Below, in pieces: positions 42,079-50,743 of a DNA stretch of 64,000 nt. Numbering within the stretch: position 1 is the stretch's first letter; each line of letters starts with the position of its first letter. Under the pieces are notes generated by a model. The model did not search any database, was not told the DNA's origin, and saw nothing but the letters and a program-made list of their open reading frames with translations. The stretch lies in NCBI RefSeq assembly GCF_000024865.1, contig NC_013595.1, forward strand, positions 3,410,001-3,474,000, in the 5' to 3' direction. Source of the DNA: Streptosporangium roseum DSM 43021. GTDB taxonomy: Bacteria > Actinomycetota > Actinomycetes > Streptosporangiales > Streptosporangiaceae. The translations under genes and the position numbers were made by a program.

Positions 42079-43254
42079 ATGCGCCTTTCTTCCGACTACT
42101 ACGCGGACGTCCATTCCTCCCTCAGGGACGCCCTGGACCAGGACGGTCTGGACGGATTCCTGGCCACGTCGCCGAGTGACGTCGCCTACCTCGCCGGGTT
42201 CTTCTACGCCGTCACCGAACGACCGGTCTATCTCTGGTTCCCCCGTGACGGCCGGCCCCTGTGCGTGGTGCCGAAGCTCGATGAGGAGTACGCGGCGCTG
42301 CAGCGCATCGAGGCCGACGTCGTCACCTACGCCGAGTTTCCCGGCGTCGATCCGGCCGAGGCCGTACTCGCGCGTGAGATCGGGCGTACGGGCCGGCCCG
42401 CGGCCCGGATCGGCATCTCGGGCGGGCTCAGCCTCGCCGGCCACCGGGCGCTGACCGAGGCGTTGGGCACAGCCGGACTCCGTACCAGTCCGGTGGTGTC
42501 GAACCTGCGGCTCATCAAGCATCCGGAGGAGCTCGCCTGGCACCGCCAGGCGGCCGGGATCTGTGACGAGATGCTCGCGGCGGGCCGGGCCCTCATCGAG
42601 GACGCGCTGCGCGCGGGGCGCCCGCTGCCGAGCGAGGGCGATCTCGCGCGGCACGTCATCGGGTACGGCTCCGACGCGATGTACCAGCGCTACGACCATG
42701 TCATCTACACGACGAAGCTGGCCGGCGGCCTGGTGTACGCCGGCCCGAACTCCGCGAACCCGCACGGACTGCCCAGCAGGCGCAGGCTGGAGATCGGCGA
42801 CACCGTCATCCTCTCCCTGGGCGCCGCCGTCGGCAGCCGCTTCGTCGAGAGCGAGCGGACCTTCGTCATCGGCGAACCCAGCGCCGACCAGCGGCGCTAC
42901 TTCGCCGTCGCGGCGGAGGCCCAGGAGGTCGGCACGGCGGGCCTGCGCGCCGGCCGTACCTGCGCGGAGGTCAACCGCGAGTGTCTCGACGTCATCAGAG
43001 GACACGGGCTCGGCGAGCACATCCGGCACCGCCAAGGGCACGGCATCGGCGTCCAGCAGCACGAGCCGCCATGGGTGGAGGACGGCGACGACACGGTGCT
43101 CCGGGCCGGAATGCTGCTCTCCAGCGAGCCGGGCGTGTACGTGCCGGGCCACGGCGGCTACCGCATCTCCGACACCGTGCTGGTCACCGACGCGGGACCT
43201 GAACGGTTGACCAGCTATCCGCGCGGCCTCGAAGAGAACGTGATCGCGCCATGA
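42079..43254 (+). CDS. M24 (creatinase/aminopeptidase P fold) protein lacking standard metal ligands
   Basis: 391 residues with the N-terminal creatinase domain (DGFLATSPSDVAYLAGFFYA) and the C-terminal pita-bread domain. Compared with the five metal ligands D-D-H-E-E of M24 peptidases, this protein has Ser246 (ILSLGAAVG), Glu257 (FVESERTF), His321 (QGHGIGVQQHEPP), Glu350 (LSSEPGVYV) and Ser364 (GYRISDTVLV). Loss of the first Asp and last Glu, with the E-R-T form, recalls creatinase, which works without metal. It may cleave a C-N bond in a non-peptide or pseudopeptide substrate. It is coupled on both sides within the importer operon. Confidence 0.82.
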   Translation: MRLSSDYYADVHSSLRDALDQDGLDGFLATSPSDVAYLAGFFYAVTERPVYLWFPRDGRPLCVVPKLDEEYAALQRIEADVVTYAEFPGVDPAEAVLAREIGRTGRPAARIGISGGLSLAGHRALTEALGTAGLRTSPVVSNLRLIKHPEELAWHRQAAGICDEMLAAGRALIEDALRAGRPLPSEGDLARHVIGYGSDAMYQRYDHVIYTTKLAGGLVYAGPNSANPHGLPSRRRLEIGDTVILSLGAAVGSRFVESERTFVIGEPSADQRRYFAVAAEAQEVGTAGLRAGRTCAEVNRECLDVIRGHGLGEHIRHRQGHGIGVQQHEPPWVEDGDDTVLRAGMLLSSEPGVYVPGHGGYRISDTVLVTDAGPERLTSYPRGLEENVIAP

Positions 43255-44147
43255 CGACGAGCCGGAAACAGACCGAGGAGGACACGGTGTTCGTGGAGAT
43301 CAACGGCAACCCCCTGGCCGTGGAGGTCATGGGGCCCGAGAACGCGCCGGCGATGATCGTGCACCACGGCGCTCCCGGGCTGGGCAGCCGCGCCGAGCCG
43401 CGCCGGTCGTTCGGGCCGTTCTCCGACCGGCTCCGCGTCGTCGTCTTCGACGCCCGCGGGTCCGGTGAGTCCGGTGACACGGGGCCCTTCAGCCACGCCC
43501 AGTGGGTCGCCGACGTCGAGGCGATCCGCCGGCACTTCGATCTCGGCCGGATCGTCATGGCGGGCGGGTCCTACGGCGGCTTCATCGCGATGGAGTACGC
43601 CCTGGCCCACCCGGAGAACGTCGCCGCGCTCGTCCTGCGGGACACCGCGGCCAACACCGACTACGACCACCTCGCGGTCGAGCGGGCCCGGACGACGGAC
43701 CGGGTGCGGATCCCCGAATGGGTCATCGAGCGCATCGGCACCGGCCGGTTCACCGGCAACGAGGAGTTCAGGGAGTACTGGCGGGCCATCCTGCCCCTCT
43801 ACGACCACGACTACGATCCCGAGGCGGTCGAGCGGCGGGTCGCGCAGACGTCCTACCACTACAAGACCCACAACGAGGCGTTCGGCGTCAACATGCCGGC
43901 CTACGACCTCACCCCGCGGCTGCACGAGATCACCTGCCCGACGCTCGTGACCGTGGGACGGCACGACTGGCGCACGCCGGTGCAGGCCTCCCAGGCGATC
44001 GCCGACCTGGTCCCCGGCGGGGAGCTGGTGGTGTTCGAGAAGTCCGGTCACTCGCCCCAGCTGGAGGAGCCGGAGCTCTTCCAGCAGGTGGTGCGCGACT
44101 TCCTGACCAGGGCGGGCGTGCTCGACCCTCGGGCAGGCAGGCCGTGA
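43251..44147 (+). CDS. alpha/beta hydrolase (S33, proline iminopeptidase-like)
   Basis: 298 residues. The fold is clear: MIVHHGAPGLGSR (oxyanion region), VVVFDARGSGESGDTG, nucleophile elbow AGGSYGGFIAMEYA, acid in TLVTVGRHDWRTPV and His in EKSGHSPQLEEPELF. The group includes proline iminopeptidases, which release N-terminal residues, and other amide or ester hydrolases. The ATG overlaps the M24 stop by 4 bp, and its own stop overlaps the next start (GTGA), so it is firmly part of the operon. It probably acts in the cytoplasm on imported material. Confidence 0.88.
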   Translation: MTTSRKQTEEDTVFVEINGNPLAVEVMGPENAPAMIVHHGAPGLGSRAEPRRSFGPFSDRLRVVVFDARGSGESGDTGPFSHAQWVADVEAIRRHFDLGRIVMAGGSYGGFIAMEYALAHPENVAALVLRDTAANTDYDHLAVERARTTDRVRIPEWVIERIGTGRFTGNEEFREYWRAILPLYDHDYDPEAVERRVAQTSYHYKTHNEAFGVNMPAYDLTPRLHEITCPTLVTVGRHDWRTPVQASQAIADLVPGGELVVFEKSGHSPQLEEPELFQQVVRDFLTRAGVLDPRAGRP

Positions 44148-45133
44148 ACGCGCCCGTCCTGCGGGTGGACGACCTCAGCGTGGAGTTCGCCACCCGCGAG
44201 GGGGCGGTCCGCGCGGTACGCAACGTCGGTCTTGAGGTCTTCGCCGGCCGTACGCTCGCGCTCCTCGGCGAATCGGGGTCGGGCAAGTCGGTGACGGCCC
44301 AGGCGGTCATGGGTCTGCTGGACACGCCGCCGGCGCGCATCACCTCCGGAAGCATCATGTTCGAGGGCACCGACCTGGTGACCGCGGCCGAGCGGGTCCG
44401 CCGGCAGGTCAACGGCGAGGGCGTCGCCATGGTCTTCCAGGACGCGCTGTCCGCGCTCAACCCCGTCTACACGGTGGGCCATCAGATCAGTGAGCTGCTG
44501 CGGGTCCGGCGGAAGATGTCCCGTTCCGCCGCGCGAGCCCGGGCCGTCGAGCTGATGGAACGGGTGCGGATCCCCGCCGCGGCACGCCGCGTCGACGACT
44601 ATCCGCACCAGTTCTCGGGCGGCATGCGCCAGCGGATCATGATCGCCCTGGCGGTCGCGCTCAACCCGCGCGTGCTCATCGCGGACGAGCCCACCACAGC
44701 CCTGGACGTCACGGTGCAGGCGCAGATCATGGAGCTGCTGACCGAGCTCCAGCGCGAGAACGGGATGGGGATGGTGCTCATCACCCATGATCTCGGAGTG
44801 GTCGCCGAGGTGGCCGACGACGTGACCGTGATGTACGCGGGCCGGATCGTCGAACGCGGTTCCGTGGAGGAGCTCTTCGAGCACGCGGCCCACCCGTACA
44901 CCCGGGGGCTGCTGCGCTCGATGCCGCGGACGGACCGAGAGGACGACGAGCTGTGGGCCATCCCCGGCGCGCCGCCGAGCCCGGTGCTGACGCCGAAGGG
45001 GTGTGCGTTCCATCCGCGCTGCGACATCGCGATCGACCTGTGCCGGTCCGAGCAGCCCGGCCTTGAGGTGATCGCGGCAGGCCGCACCAGCGCCTGCCAT
45101 CTGCGCGCGGAGGTGTTCGATGGGCGAGCGTGA
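44144..45133 (+). CDS. peptide ABC importer ATPase (DppD type)
   Basis: 329 residues. Walker A GESGSGKS (about 42-49), Q-loop FQDALSALNP, signature FSGGMRQR, Walker B VLIADEPTTALD, switch His in VLITHDLGVV. The C-terminal oligopeptide/dipeptide extension contains the CAFHPRC...C cysteine cluster that in related proteins holds an iron-sulphur cluster. GTG start overlaps the previous stop; ends 14 bp inside the next gene. It forms a heterodimer with the following ATPase. Confidence 0.95.
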   Translation: MNAPVLRVDDLSVEFATREGAVRAVRNVGLEVFAGRTLALLGESGSGKSVTAQAVMGLLDTPPARITSGSIMFEGTDLVTAAERVRRQVNGEGVAMVFQDALSALNPVYTVGHQISELLRVRRKMSRSAARARAVELMERVRIPAAARRVDDYPHQFSGGMRQRIMIALAVALNPRVLIADEPTTALDVTVQAQIMELLTELQRENGMGMVLITHDLGVVAEVADDVTVMYAGRIVERGSVEELFEHAAHPYTRGLLRSMPRTDREDDELWAIPGAPPSPVLTPKGCAFHPRCDIAIDLCRSEQPGLEVIAAGRTSACHLRAEVFDGRA

Positions 45134-46136
45134 GGTCGTGCTCGAGGTTGATTCCCTGGTCAGGCACTTCCCGGTGGGGGGCGGGCTGTTGAGCCGGCGC
45201 CGCAGTGCCGTACAGGCCGTCGACGGCGTGTCGTTCACCCTCGGGCGTGGCGAGACCCTCGGCGTCGTCGGCGAGTCGGGATGCGGCAAGTCGACGCTGG
45301 CCCGCACGATCGTCGGCCTGGACAGCCCGACGTCGGGGCACGTGCGCTACCGCGGCGTGGACGTCCACGCCGCGTCGGGCCGCGAGCTGCGGGCGATGCG
45401 GCGCAGCGTCCAGATCGTGTTGCAGGACCCCTACACGTCGCTGAACCCCAGGAAGACCGTCCGCGACCTGCTCACGCAACCGTTCGAGATCCACCCGGAC
45501 GTGCTGCCCCGGGACCGGCGGCTGAGCCGTGTGAAGGAACTCCTCGACGTGGTCGGGCTCAACCCGGACCACCTCGACAGGTACCCGTTCCAGTTCTCCG
45601 GCGGGCAGCGCCAGCGCATCGGGATCGCCCGCGCGCTCGCCCTGGAGCCGGAGGTCGTGGTCTGTGACGAGCCGGTCTCCGCGCTGGACGTCTCCGTGCA
45701 GGCGCAGGTCGTCAACCTGCTGCGGCGGCTGCAGCGGGAACTGGGCCTGTCCTACGTGTTCATCGCGCACGACCTGTCGGTGGTGCGGCACATCTCCGAT
45801 CGGGTGGCGGTGATGTACCTGGGCAAGGTCGTGGAACTCGGCGATCGCCGGGAGGTGTACGAGCGTCCCCAGCACCCGTACACCCGGGCGCTGCTCGAAG
45901 CGGTGCCCGTTCCCGAGCCGCGGGGCCGGGCCTCGCGCACCCGGACCCTGCTGGCCGGCGACCCGCCGAGCCCGGTCGACCCCCCGTCGGGGTGCCGGTT
46001 CCGCACGCGCTGCCCGAAGGCTCAGAGCGTGTGCGCCGAGACCGAGCCCGTGCTGCGGATCGGGTCCACGCCGGCCGCCGAGGCTGCCTGTCACTTCCCC
46101 GAGCAGACCCCACTGGCCCGCCTCGGCGGGGCATGA
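45120..46136 (+). CDS. peptide ABC importer ATPase (DppF type)
   Basis: 338 residues. N-terminal VVLEVDSLVRHFPVGGGLLS is the DppF-type opening with the RRRSAVQAVDGVSF insert. Walker A GESGCGKST, Q-loop LQDPYTSLNP, signature FSGGQRQR, Walker B VVVCDEPVSALD, switch His in FIAHDLSVV. C-terminal cysteine cluster CRFRTRCPKAQSVC is present. Starts inside the previous gene (14-bp overlap). Second M19 gene follows after 65 bp. Confidence 0.95.
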   Translation: MGEREVVLEVDSLVRHFPVGGGLLSRRRSAVQAVDGVSFTLGRGETLGVVGESGCGKSTLARTIVGLDSPTSGHVRYRGVDVHAASGRELRAMRRSVQIVLQDPYTSLNPRKTVRDLLTQPFEIHPDVLPRDRRLSRVKELLDVVGLNPDHLDRYPFQFSGGQRQRIGIARALALEPEVVVCDEPVSALDVSVQAQVVNLLRRLQRELGLSYVFIAHDLSVVRHISDRVAVMYLGKVVELGDRREVYERPQHPYTRALLEAVPVPEPRGRASRTRTLLAGDPPSPVDPPSGCRFRTRCPKAQSVCAETEPVLRIGSTPAAEAACHFPEQTPLARLGGA

Positions 46137-46201
46137 CCGACCGTCACCGGTGCCCGGACCCGGGCCGCCACGACATCAATACATCTGGAGGATTCACCAC
46201 C

Positions 46202-47401
46202 ATGCAGTCACCATCCGCCTCTTACCGCGGTCACCAGGCCTACGGCTATCTCGAGCCGGGCGTCGACTACGCCGACTTCGAGCTGGCCGAGCAGATCGGC
46301 CGAGTGCCCGCCTACGACGGTGGGGTGTCGGCCGAGCAGTCCGAACGGGTCAGCCGGATCATGGCCGAGCACATCGTGATCTCACTGCACGAGCACGCGG
46401 TGGTCCTGCCCAAGGACGTCGGTGAACTGCGCCGGTACAACCGCACCGGCCGGCAGCGTACGGGCTACGAAGGTCTGTCGCGTTCGGGCATGACGGCCGT
46501 GTTCGACAACTTCATGGCCGGGGCGTCGTGCGTCACCAGCGAGAACGGCTGGAAGTGGAACGACATGATCTACGCCCTCGGCCTGCGGCTCGCGGACATC
46601 GCCAAGCAGGACTACGTGGTGCACGCGCTGACGGTGGACGACATCAGGGCAGCCAAGCGCGACGGCCGGATGGCGCTGGTGGCCGGGCTGGAGTCGGCGA
46701 CGATGATCGAGAATGAGCTCGATCGTCTGGACATCCTGTACGGCTTCGGGGTCCGTCAGATCGGTGTCGCGTATTCGCAGGCCAACCAGTTGGGTTCGGG
46801 GTTGGCCGAGCGGGCCGATGCCGGTCTGACCAATTTCGGCCGTCGTGCGGTGGAGCGGATGAACCGGCTCGGTATGGCGATCGACATCTCGCACTCGGGT
46901 GACCGTACGTGTCTGGAGGTCATCGAGCATTCGGCGGTGCCGGTCTTCATCACGCATGCCGGTGCTCGTGCGGTGTGGCCGACCAACCGGATGAAGCCCG
47001 ATGAGGTGATCAGGGCGTGTGCCGAGCGTGGTGGTGTGATCGGTCTGGAGGCGGCTCCGCACACCACGCTGTCGGAGGAGCATCGCGAGCACTCGCTGGA
47101 GTCGGTGATGGATCACTTCACCTACTGCGTGGACCTGGTGGGCATCGACCACGTCACCTTCGGCCCCGACACGATGTTCGGCGACCACGTGGGGGTGCAC
47201 AAGACCTACGCCGGCAACTACGCCCAGAACCGCGACGCCGCGCCCGACCACCCGAACGTCGCCTACGTGGACGGCCTGGAGAACCCGGCGGAGAACTTCA
47301 CCAACATCGTCGGCTGGCTCGTCAAGCACGGCTACGGCGATGATGACATCAGCAAGGTCATTGGCGGAAACACGCTCCGCGTGCTCGATCATGTCTGGTA
47401 G
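46202..47401 (+). CDS. M19-family dipeptidase, second copy
   Basis: 399 residues, closely similar to the first M19 protein and carrying the same site residues: H63-E-H65, Glu164, His231 and His252, again H-x-H instead of H-x-D. The N-terminal 160 residues and the loop at about 325-350 (HKTYAGNYAQNRDAAPDHPN versus HDSFTGHLSIGQAHGHVEHP) differ from the first copy, so substrate ranges may differ. Bases 46695-47155 are identical to the first copy. ATG with TGGAGGA 9 bases upstream; in-frame sequence further up is not coding. A hairpin follows before the GntR gene. Confidence 0.88.
   Translation: MQSPSASYRGHQAYGYLEPGVDYADFELAEQIGRVPAYDGGVSAEQSERVSRIMAEHIVISLHEHAVVLPKDVGELRRYNRTGRQRTGYEGLSRSGMTAVFDNFMAGASCVTSENGWKWNDMIYALGLRLADIAKQDYVVHALTVDDIRAAKRDGRMALVAGLESATMIENELDRLDILYGFGVRQIGVAYSQANQLGSGLAERADAGLTNFGRRAVERMNRLGMAIDISHSGDRTCLEVIEHSAVPVFITHAGARAVWPTNRMKPDEVIRACAERGGVIGLEAAPHTTLSEEHREHSLESVMDHFTYCVDLVGIDHVTFGPDTMFGDHVGVHKTYAGNYAQNRDAAPDHPNVAYVDGLENPAENFTNIVGWLVKHGYGDDDISKVIGGNTLRVLDHVW
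46695..47155 (+). repeat. 461-bp exact repeat, copy 2 (inside second M19 gene)
   Basis: Identical to 37850-38310 and in the same orientation, 8.8 kb away. A further identical stretch of about 62 bp follows later in both genes (from 38437 and 47279). Recombination between the direct repeats would delete the whole importer. Confidence 0.93.
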
Positions 47402-47407
47402 GACTTC

Positions 47408-47436
47408 GCCCCCCGGCGTCCTCGGACGCGGGGGGC
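47408..47436 (+). terminator. stem-loop between second M19 gene and GntR gene
   Basis: A 12-bp stem with one bulged G and a CTCG tetraloop, starting 7 bp after the M19 stop. It may end the operon or lower read-through into the regulator gene. Confidence 0.65.
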
Positions 47437-47466
47437 ACCCGGGCAGCGTGACGAAGGGAACCCACG

Positions 47467-48189
47467 ATGGGCCGACGTGATACCGCGGCGCAGGCGGCGC
47501 TGCACGGCCTGCGGGCGTTACTCCAGGAGAAGTTCCAGCCGGGAGACCGGCTGCCGACCGAGCAGGACCTCTCCGAGATGCTGGACGTGAGCCGCGGCAC
47601 CGTCCGCGAGGCGCTGGGCGTCCTGGCCATCGAGGGCGCGGTGATCCGGCGCTGGGGGGTCGGGACGTTCGTCGCCGGCAGCCACGACCTGGCGCCGCTG
47701 AGCATGTCGAAGATTCTCGCCTACCGCGACCGCATCCAGATGGCGGGGCACACGGCCGAGCTGGTCACGTCGTCGTGCGACACCGTGCCGAGCCCGCCCG
47801 CGGCGGCCGAGGCACTGGGCCTGCCGCCGCGGGCGCCTGTATGGCAGGTGACACGGATCTTCAGCGTCGACGACGTGCGGGCCGCGTACATGCGGGACTA
47901 CGTGCCGCTGAAGATCGGCACGGACGAGATCGACCCGAGTCCGATGCTCGGCATCGACACCGACCTGTTCACCTTCCTCGACCGGGTCGCCCTGCGCCCG
48001 GTCGCCCAGGTGATCACCGATCTCGAAGCCGTGCTCGCCTCCGATCAGGGGGCCGACGCGTTGCGCGTCCCCGTGGGCTCCCCCCTGGCCCGTACGCTGC
48101 AGACCGTTTTCGGCCACGGCGATGTGCCGCTCGCCTACGGCGTCACCCTGCACCGCACCGACATCGTGCGGATCCGCATCGCCCGCTGA
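47467..48189 (+). CDS. GntR-family (HutC/UTRA type) regulator
   Basis: 240 residues. Winged helix: LRALLQEKFQPGDRLPTEQD, LSEMLDVSRGTVREALGVLAIEGAVIRRWGVGTFV (about 15-70). The C-terminal half is a UTRA-like ligand domain (PVWQVTRIFSVDDVRAAYMRDYVPLKI, then PLARTLQTVFGHGDVPLAYG). It follows the importer/dipeptidase operon on the same strand and is the best candidate for sensing a substrate or product of this pathway. GAAGGGA precedes the ATG. Confidence 0.88.
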   Translation: MGRRDTAAQAALHGLRALLQEKFQPGDRLPTEQDLSEMLDVSRGTVREALGVLAIEGAVIRRWGVGTFVAGSHDLAPLSMSKILAYRDRIQMAGHTAELVTSSCDTVPSPPAAAEALGLPPRAPVWQVTRIFSVDDVRAAYMRDYVPLKIGTDEIDPSPMLGIDTDLFTFLDRVALRPVAQVITDLEAVLASDQGADALRVPVGSPLARTLQTVFGHGDVPLAYGVTLHRTDIVRIRIAR

Positions 48190-48196
48190 TCGAGCC

Positions 48197-48228
48197 GTTC
48201 CGGGGAGGGAGCCCGCCGGACCCCGAAC
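48197..48228. terminator. imperfect hairpin between convergent genes
   Basis: GTTCCGGGG pairs with CCCCGAAC with one bulge over a 15-base loop. It lies between the GntR and DUF732-like stops and may serve both. Confidence 0.4.
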
Positions 48229-48231
48229 TCG

Positions 48232-48741
48232 CTAGGACGGGCAGAACGTGTCCTCGATCACCGCCAGGATCAGGCCGGCCTGCCGGGGGCCGATCCCGGC
48301 CGTGCCGCCGAAGCGCCGGCGGGTGCGGTCGGCGACCTCCCGCCGGCCCATCCCGTCCGCCAGGTCCCGGCACGATTCCCGGGCCCGGCTGATCGACCGC
48401 TGATGGTCCAGCGCCGGGTCGATCTCCCCCAGCCCGGCCAGGAGCGCACGGGTCTCGCCCGGGCCCGGAGACGGGGAGACCACCGGCCTGTCGGCGGCCG
48501 TGCGGCTCAGCGCCGAGGGCGGCCGGTCGCCCCGTTCGCCCGGCCCGGGGTGTGCCGTACGGCTCGGCGCCGGGGTGCTTCCCTTGACGGCGTCGTTCGC
48601 CGCGCTGATCCTGTCGCCGACGACGCCCACCCCCGCGAGTGCCGCGAATCCCATTCCGGCCGACAGGAGCAGGGCCTTCAGCGGGCTCTGCCGCCTCGGT
48701 GGTCGGTTCTGCCGGGACCGTGGACGGCCGAGAGTCTGCAC
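48232..48741 (-). CDS. membrane-anchored protein with DUF732-like C-terminal domain
   Basis: 169 residues. After a basic start (RSRQNRPPRRQSPLK) there is one hydrophobic segment (about 21-42, ALLLSAGMGFAALAGVGVVG), a signal peptide or anchor. A Pro/Ser/Arg-rich linker leads to a small helical domain of about 70 residues: LLAGLGEIDPALDHQRSISR, ARESCRDLADGMG and GPRQAGLILAVIEDTFCPS. The two cysteines and the end C-P match DUF732, a secreted actinobacterial domain of unknown role. GTG start. Confidence 0.7.
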   Translation of the reverse strand: MQTLGRPRSRQNRPPRRQSPLKALLLSAGMGFAALAGVGVVGDRISAANDAVKGSTPAPSRTAHPGPGERGDRPPSALSRTAADRPVVSPSPGPGETRALLAGLGEIDPALDHQRSISRARESCRDLADGMGRREVADRTRRRFGGTAGIGPRQAGLILAVIEDTFCPS

Positions 48742-49094
48742 GTACCGGACGATAGGGGGCCGGCGTCGCGGAGGCCGGTGAAACGGTCCAATCCGCCACG
48801 GTGGCTCGCCGTTTCGCTGACGAAGGCCCGGATGTTCGAGGACGGCACCCCGTCCCCGAGCGGCGGAGCCGGTCGGTCGGCATTCATGGCCGGAACGCTG
48901 TCAAGGAGTGCCGCGGCTCCCGCGGTCGCCGGGTGCTCTCCCCGCCGACCATGACCCGTTCGAGCACGCGGACGACGACTGGGGTCATGGCCTGGTCCGC
49001 CTCCACCGGAGCGGAACCGGCCGTCTCGATCCCAGGATCGCACCCCGTGAAGATGGCATCCAGCGTCCAGGCGTCCCCGTACGTTGTTCATGTG
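48742..49094. other. non-coding gap
   Basis: No gene-like frame. The right part leads into the palindromic promoter of the serine hydrolase gene. Confidence 0.45.
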
Positions 49095-49130
49095 TTGAAC
49101 ACTGTGCAGGAACTGATGTACGGTGTTCAA
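49095..49130 (+). promoter_or_regulatory. promoter framed by an inverted repeat
   Basis: TTGAACAC (49095-49102) and GTGTTCAA (49123-49130) are perfect inverted copies. The left arm contains a -35-like TTGAAC and the right arm begins within a -10-like TACGGT at 49119-49124, 18 bases apart. Related GTTCA/TGAAC half-sites lie at 49085-49099 and near 49151. A repressor bound here would block the promoter. Confidence 0.6.
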
Positions 49131-49163
49131 TGTTTATCAACAGCGTTCAAGAAGGGGAGAGGC

Positions 49164-50618
49164 ATGTCGAAAAATGTGAGCTGGGATGTCACGGGCAACT
49201 GGGAGGCCAAGGGGGACTGGGGGACGGCGGACTCGGAAGGCCGAGGCTTCTCCCTTGACCGCTGGCAGGCACGGCTGGACGAGCTGTGCGCCGCCCACCA
49301 TGTGCCCGGGGCGTCGCTGGCCGTACTGGCCGGTGGGGACATCCACGAACTGGCCAGTGGGGTGCTGCACCGGGGGACCGGGGTGGAGGTGACGACCGAC
49401 TCGGTGTTCCTGTCCGGGTCGCTCGCCAAGGTCTACACCGCCACGCTGGTGACGCAACTGGTCGACTCCGGCGAACTGGCGCTCGACGCGCCCGTGGTGA
49501 GCGTGCTGCCGGAGTTCGCCACCCCGGACGCCGAGGCCACCAAGACGATCACGATCAGACAGTTGCTCAGTCACACCGGCGGGTTGACCTGCGACTTCAC
49601 CTATGACTCCGGTCGAGGTGACGACTGTCTGGCCAAATACGTCGAGGCAGCCAGGGAGGTGGCGCTGGACTGCCCGCCCGGGACGGCGATCTCCTACAGC
49701 AGCCTCGGATACGTCGTGCTGGGCCGCGTCGTCGAGGTGCTGACCGGCAAGACCTGGGACCGGGCGCTGAAGGACATGATCTTCACCCCGCTCGGGCTGG
49801 AGCACTCGATGACGCTGCCCGAGGAGGCGCTGCGGTTCCGCGTGGCCATGGGCCACCTGGGAGAACCGGGGACCGATCCCGACCCGGCCCCGGCCTGGGA
49901 CCTGATGCCGCGCTCCGCGGGGCCGTACGGCAGGGTCATCATCTCCGCGGGCGACGTCGCCCGGTTCGCCCGGATGCACCTGGACGGCGGCACCGCCCCC
50001 GACGGCACCCGCGTCCTGTCCGCCGACGCCGTCGCGGCGATGCAGCGCCGCGAGGTCGACAGCCCGGACAAGTGGACCGTCAGCGCCGACGGCTGGGGCC
50101 TGGGCTGGACCCTGTACGACTGGGACGGCGTTCCCGGCTACGGACACGACGGCAGCGCCGTCGCGCAGCACTCCTACCTGCGCGTCGTCCCGCACGCGGG
50201 CGTCGCCGTCGTCCTGTTGACCAACGGCGGCGGCACCGGCCACCTGTACGCCGACCTTTTCCGGGAACTGCTGGAGGAACTGGCCGGGGTGCGCATGCCG
50301 GATGCCTTCGGGCCGGCGGCGAACCCGCCCGTGGTGGACATGACGCCGCTGGTGGGCACCTACAAGCGCGAGGGCGTCGTCACCACCGTCACCCAGGACG
50401 ACGACGGCCGCGCGCATATCCGATACGAGTTCGTCGACGGCATGAAGGACTTCTCCCCGCCGCTGGAGATGGACCTGGTGCCGGTGTCGGAGACGGTGTT
50501 CGCCGCCTCCGACGGTCCCGCCTTCAGCGAGGACCACATCCCCGTCGTCTTCTCCACCCTGACGGACGGCACCCCGTGCGTGTACATCGGCATGCGCGCC
50601 ACACCCAAGACCGCCTGA
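49164..50618 (+). CDS. serine hydrolase, class C beta-lactamase/D-aminopeptidase family
   Basis: 484 residues. Active-site motifs: S86-L-A-K89 (S-x-x-K), Y178-S-S180 (Y-x-N/S) and H328-D-G330 in the K-T-G position. The pattern fits esterases, D-aminopeptidases and other penicillin-binding-like hydrolases rather than true beta-lactamases. A C-terminal beta-barrel (about 390-484, MTPLVGTYKREGVVTTVTQD) resembles the lipocalin-like extra domain of this family. The N-terminus (NVSWDVTGNWEAKGDWG) has no signal peptide, so a cytoplasmic location is likely. ATG has GGGGAGAGG upstream. It has no regulator next to it. Confidence 0.85.
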   Translation: MSKNVSWDVTGNWEAKGDWGTADSEGRGFSLDRWQARLDELCAAHHVPGASLAVLAGGDIHELASGVLHRGTGVEVTTDSVFLSGSLAKVYTATLVTQLVDSGELALDAPVVSVLPEFATPDAEATKTITIRQLLSHTGGLTCDFTYDSGRGDDCLAKYVEAAREVALDCPPGTAISYSSLGYVVLGRVVEVLTGKTWDRALKDMIFTPLGLEHSMTLPEEALRFRVAMGHLGEPGTDPDPAPAWDLMPRSAGPYGRVIISAGDVARFARMHLDGGTAPDGTRVLSADAVAAMQRREVDSPDKWTVSADGWGLGWTLYDWDGVPGYGHDGSAVAQHSYLRVVPHAGVAVVLLTNGGGTGHLYADLFRELLEELAGVRMPDAFGPAANPPVVDMTPLVGTYKREGVVTTVTQDDDGRAHIRYEFVDGMKDFSPPLEMDLVPVSETVFAASDGPAFSEDHIPVVFSTLTDGTPCVYIGMRATPKTA

Positions 50619-50743
50619 GCTCCGGCCCTGACATCATCCCCGTCCCTCCGGACTCATCCCGGCGGGGGTGAATCGGACGGGCTTGCCGGATCGGCGGCGC
50701 GGCCGACCGTGTTTTGTCGGTAGTGATCTCTACTGTCCGGCGC

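Noticed and set aside
37850..47155. Composite transposon or large duplication bounded by the 461-bp repeats
   Set aside because: The repeats lie inside two functional genes, no transposase is present and flanking sequence differs; conversion between paralogues explains the data better.
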